A DNA stretch of 9,021 nucleotides from an uncultured Lachnospiraceae bacterium (GTDB lineage Bacteria > Bacillota > Clostridia > Lachnospirales > Lachnospiraceae). Below, one piece after another: positions 6,544-9,021 of this stretch. The notes under the pieces were generated by a model, which saw only the letters and a program-made list of their open reading frames with translations, did not search any database and had not been told where the DNA came from. Positions within the stretch are counted from its first letter, which is position 1. Every line of letters begins with the position of its first letter. The stretch lies in assembly GCA_910586005.1 (NCBI GenBank), contig CAJUHG010000008.1, positions 46,530 to 55,550 on the forward strand. Direction: 5' to 3'. A program made the position numbers and the translations under genes.

Positions 6544-7545
6544 GTGTATAATCGAGAAAATTTGATTTTGGAACAATATCCTTTTGAAGTAAAACAGACT
6601 GCTAAAGGTAGAGGTGCATTGATTTGTGAAACAGATAAAGGTTTGAAAATTTTAAAAGAATATAGAGGTTCAGAAGGTAGAGCAGATTTTTTATACAATA
6701 TTTTACAGTTTTTGAAGAATCATGGACAAGAAGGCGTGGATTGCATTGTCAAGACAAAAGAAGATAAGACAATTGCAAAGGATATTGATGGAACAGTCTA
6801 TATAGTGAGAGATTGGCAGGAAGGAAGAGAATGTGATACAAAAAGTCGTGATGATATTTTAAAAGCAATTTGTCAATTAGCAGAGATACATAGTATACTT
6901 AGAGAATTTCCAGAGGAAATACCAGATTATCTTCAAATACAAGATGATACATTGCTAAGAGAGAATGAAAGGCATGCAAAAGAGTTAAAAAAAGTAAGAA
7001 ATTTTATTACTTCTAGAAAAAAGAAAAATGATTTTGAAATGGAGTTTTTGAGAAGTTTTGATGTCTTTTATAAAGAAGCTCAGAAGGTAATTGAACTGCA
7101 AAAAAGAGAACTTGAAGACAGTATAAATATTACAGGAGAGAGTAGTATTTATGGTATTTGTCATGGTGATTATAATCAACATAATGTTATTTTTGGGAAA
7201 CAGGGAATTGCTGTATTAAATTTTGAAAAGGCATCTTATGATATTCAAGTTTCAGATCTTGGAAATTTTATGCGTAAAATTTTAGAAAAACATAATTGGA
7301 ATATGGGACTGGGAATGGATATGTTGTCTGCTTATCATAATGTTAGAAAATTAAATGAACAAGAAATGAAACAACTTTATATTCGATTGGCTTATCCTGA
7401 AAAATTTTGGAAAATTTCAAATCACTATTTTAATACTAGTAAAGCGTGGGTATGTGGAAGAAATCTAGAAAAATTATCCAAGTTTATTTGTCAAAATGAA
7501 GCAAGAGAAAACTTTCTTCACCTTATTGGTAATAATATGGTATAA
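6544..7545 (+). CDS. CotS-family spore coat protein (APH/kinase-like fold)
   Basis: From GTG 6544 this gives 333 residues beginning MYNRENLILEQYPFEVK. The CotS/YutH family pattern is clear: an N-lobe with GRGALICET (about 22-30) and LKILKEY, a hinge-like VYIVRDWQEGRECD, a catalytic-loop equivalent ICHGDYNQHNVIF (about 205-217), then VLNFEKASYDIQVSDLGNFMRKIL. Family members are aminoglycoside-phosphotransferase-like proteins found in the spore coat; whether they phosphorylate anything is mostly unknown. The usual metal-binding Asp after the loop (DFD/DFE) is Asn here (Asn226, codon 7219-7221), so activity may be reduced or absent. I prefer GTG 6544 because GGAGGGG lies five bases upstream and the protein then starts where relatives do; ATG 6490 would add 18 residues, has no ribosome site and lies inside the hairpin. 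The stop codon lies in a 12-bp inverted repeat. Confidence 0.88.
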   Translation: MYNRENLILEQYPFEVKQTAKGRGALICETDKGLKILKEYRGSEGRADFLYNILQFLKNHGQEGVDCIVKTKEDKTIAKDIDGTVYIVRDWQEGRECDTKSRDDILKAICQLAEIHSILREFPEEIPDYLQIQDDTLLRENERHAKELKKVRNFITSRKKKNDFEMEFLRSFDVFYKEAQKVIELQKRELEDSINITGESSIYGICHGDYNQHNVIFGKQGIAVLNFEKASYDIQVSDLGNFMRKILEKHNWNMGLGMDMLSAYHNVRKLNEQEMKQLYIRLAYPEKFWKISNHYFNTSKAWVCGRNLEKLSKFICQNEARENFLHLIGNNMV

Positions 7546-7565
7546 TATCTAGCGATATTATACCA
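7538..7565 (+). repeat. Perfect 12-bp inverted repeat spanning the cotS-like stop codon
   Basis: TGGTATAATATC (7538-7549) and GATATTATACCA (7554-7565) are exact reverse complements around a TAGC loop. The TAA stop is within the left arm. CCC-AAAA-GGG (7566-7575) follows instead of a T-run, so it is not a typical terminator. Each strand reads TGGTATAAT, an extended -10 element, but the -35 regions are poor. Confidence 0.8.
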
Positions 7566-7656
7566 CCCAAAAGGGCTTATGATATCTATTAGATACTACC
7601 TGAATGGATATCGGTTTCCTATCTATCAGATATCACCCAAATGGACATAGGTTATC
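7554..7656 (+). repeat. Three spaced GATA-ACCYRAAWGG-TATC modules
   Basis: An 11-nt core occurs three times: CACCCAAAAGG (7564-7574), TACCTGAATGG (7597-7607) and CACCCAAATGG (7634-7644). Each is framed by GATA on the left (7554, 7592, 7629) and TATC on the right (ending 7586, 7612, 7656), so each can fold into a small hairpin; the module starts are 38 and 37 nt apart. A larger fold is also possible, pairing TGATATCT (7580-7587) with AGATATCA (7628-7635) and TAGATA (7590-7595) with TATCTA (7620-7625). It does not match any riboswitch class I know. Confidence 0.5.
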
Positions 7657-7840
7657 AGAAGGAAGATAGAAAAAATAAGAAAGGAGGCAGTTACTGTAAA
7701 ACAAGTAACCTTATAAAAAGAGAAAAAGAACTTTAAGAATTAAGTCATAGATAATTGCAAGGATGAAAACATATACAGGGAAGTAGAAATATAATATAAA
7801 AGTTTACAACTTTTTATAAGTTTTCAGTAACAAAATCAAA
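7657..7840 (+). other. AT-rich gap before the lipoprotein gene
   Basis: This stretch holds little that can be named. AAGGAGG (7681-7687) resembles a strong ribosome site, but no usable start follows; next to it is a 6-bp hairpin GTTACT/AGTAAC (7690-7695 with 7704-7709). TATAAT (7790-7795) is a possible -10 without a good -35. A near-palindrome TATAAAAGT/ACTTTTTATA (7795-7803 with 7809-7818, one extra T) precedes the lipoprotein start. No tRNA, terminator or coding gene is evident. Confidence 0.4.
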
Positions 7841-8989
7841 TTGCAAAAGAAGAAAATATATTTATTTTTTATAACAATAATTATTTCAATTTTACTTCTA
7901 GGATGTGGGGAAAGTAAAAAAAGAATAACAGATGGCAGTGAAGTTTATGTAAAAAGGCAGGACACAAAAGAAGTAAAAGATACAGAAGAAACAGAAAATA
8001 TAGAAGAAACAGAAAATATAGAAGAAATAGCGTTATTTCAAGAACAGAAAAAGATTTATGTAGTGACTGCTATTGACACAAAACGTAAGACAATAACTTT
8101 GCGGAATCGTGATACATCTAGAGAAAAGCCTTATAATTATACAGGGGCAACCTATATAAAAAGTAAATATGGGGATAATCTAACAATAAATCAACTTATA
8201 GTTGGGGAATTAGTAACAATAGAACAGCAAGGAGAAACTCTTACTAATGTTCAGATTTCAGATGAAATATTTTCTTATGATGATTTGCATAACTTTACTC
8301 TAGATATAGAAAATAAAATTTTGACTGTTGGTGGTAGTAAATATTATTTTGATGATAGTCTGTTAGTATATCATGATAATAGTCAAATATCTTTATCAGA
8401 AGTTAGTGAACAAGATACTATATGTATGAAAGGAAAAGAAAATCAAATTTATACCATTCAAGTGACTTCAGGTCATGGAACTGTAGTATTAGAAAATATA
8501 GATATTTTTCAAGGTGGCTATATTACAATTGGAAATATAGTTTCTACCAAAGTGATTCCACAGATGCGCATTGAAGTACCAGAAGGTAGATATCTACTTG
8601 CAGTTGCAAATGATGGATATGGTGGAAGTCGCGAGATTACAGTAGAAGCAAACCGTGAGACAAGTGTTAATCTTAATGAGCTGAAAGGAGAAGGACCCAA
8701 AACTTGTCAAATTCAGTTTAAGATTGTACCAGAGAGTGGAAAAGTATATCTAGATGGAGAATTAATAGATATTAGAAATGTGGTAGAAGTTCGATATGGA
8801 ACACATAAGTTGACAGCAAAAGCGGATGGATATAAAGATTGGAGTAGAATATTGTCAGTAAATTCTAAAACAGCAGAACTTACGATTCAATTATCAGATA
8901 AAGAATCAGAAGACACAATTTCTACTTCTAATACAAATAATAATAACAACAATAAGAATAATACCAATCAGGATAACCGCATAAAATAA
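7841..8989 (+). CDS. Lipoprotein with C-terminal PEGA domain(s)
   Basis: The 382-residue protein starts with a lipoprotein signal: KKK, a hydrophobic stretch and the lipobox LLGC (19-22), so Cys22 should be lipidated on the outer face of the membrane. An acidic linker with a repeated TENIEE (48-62) is followed by a beta-rich region of unknown family (about 70-215). Next is a possible first PEGA-like unit (about 241-278, IEVPEGRYLLAVANDGYGGSREITV) and a clear PEGA domain (about 290-351, GKVYLDGELID...YGTHKLTAKADGYKDWSRIL). An Asn-rich tail (364-379) ends it. PEGA domains are surface beta modules thought to bind or scaffold wall or envelope components; the exact job is unknown. TTG 7841 is the only start possible between the in-frame stop at 7817 and the signal core, yet no Shine-Dalgarno sequence is visible. 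It lies 295 bp after the cotS-like gene, so it is probably a separate unit. Confidence 0.8.
   Translation: MQKKKIYLFFITIIISILLLGCGESKKRITDGSEVYVKRQDTKEVKDTEETENIEETENIEEIALFQEQKKIYVVTAIDTKRKTITLRNRDTSREKPYNYTGATYIKSKYGDNLTINQLIVGELVTIEQQGETLTNVQISDEIFSYDDLHNFTLDIENKILTVGGSKYYFDDSLLVYHDNSQISLSEVSEQDTICMKGKENQIYTIQVTSGHGTVVLENIDIFQGGYITIGNIVSTKVIPQMRIEVPEGRYLLAVANDGYGGSREITVEANRETSVNLNELKGEGPKTCQIQFKIVPESGKVYLDGELIDIRNVVEVRYGTHKLTAKADGYKDWSRILSVNSKTAELTIQLSDKESEDTISTSNTNNNNNNKNNTNQDNRIK
7985..8026 (+). repeat. 18-bp tandem repeat in the lipoprotein linker
   Basis: The unit GAAGAAACAGAAAATATA occurs twice exactly (7985-8002, 8003-8020) and begins a third time (8021-8026). It encodes EETENI in the acidic linker just after the lipidation site. 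Confidence 0.85.
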
Positions 8990-9021
8990 ATATTTTGTAA
9001 AACCAGATAATATATAAAAAT

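Noticed and set aside
7554..7656. CRISPR-like array
   Set aside because: Only three diverged 11-nt cores with unequal spacing, no true direct repeats of 24-37 nt and no cas genes.
7764..7787. Short open frame MKTYTGK as a leader peptide
   Set aside because: Too short, with only a weak AAGG directly next to the ATG and no attenuator structure that fits.

Overview
The window is AT-rich, gene-dense DNA of a spore-forming, low-GC Firmicute, most likely a Lachnospiraceae-type Clostridia. The grounds are: strong Gram-positive sigma-A promoters and AGGAGG-like ribosome binding sites, TTG and GTG starts, a Veg protein, a SipL-like three-SPOCS-domain LysM protein, a CotS-family spore-coat kinase-like protein, and the protein styles of gut clostridia. 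The taxon is inferred from protein features, not from a search. All eight genes lie on the + strand.

Layout. 1-615: C-terminal ATPase half of an ABC exporter cut by the window edge. 616-885: promoter and a long structured leader for veg (886-1134). A hairpin terminator (1151-1208) runs directly into the sipL-like gene (1207-2766). Its 3' UTR ends in a clear terminator (2871-2920). A near-consensus sigma-A promoter (2925-2953) then drives a secreted CwlO/PcsB-type NlpC/P60 hydrolase (3000-4544). After a gap with a GC-rich hairpin island (4591-4624) come a YqeY-family protein (4684-5121) and a CCA-adding tRNA nucleotidyltransferase (5134-6471), 12 bp apart and probably co-transcribed. A 59-nt hairpin (6480-6538) leads into the cotS-like gene (6544-7545). 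About 295 bp follow with a palindrome and repeat cluster and then plain AT-rich DNA, and a PEGA-type lipoprotein gene (7841-8989) ends the window.

How they fit together. This looks like an ordinary chromosomal stretch mixing housekeeping functions (tRNA 3'-end maturation, wall remodelling) with sporulation genes (sipL-like, cotS-like). I found no phage, IS element, CRISPR array or defence system, and no clear undescribed multi-gene system.

The most interesting signals are non-coding. (1) Both sporulation genes have their Shine-Dalgarno sequence inside the 3' arm of an intergenic hairpin, so read-through from the upstream gene should yield mRNA with a masked ribosome site. (2) The gap after the cotS-like gene holds a perfect 12-bp inverted repeat and three spaced ACCYRAAWGG modules, each framed by GATA/TATC. 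(3) Two compositionally odd GC-rich patches (about 750-860 and 4591-4624) look like candidate dispersed intergenic repeats.
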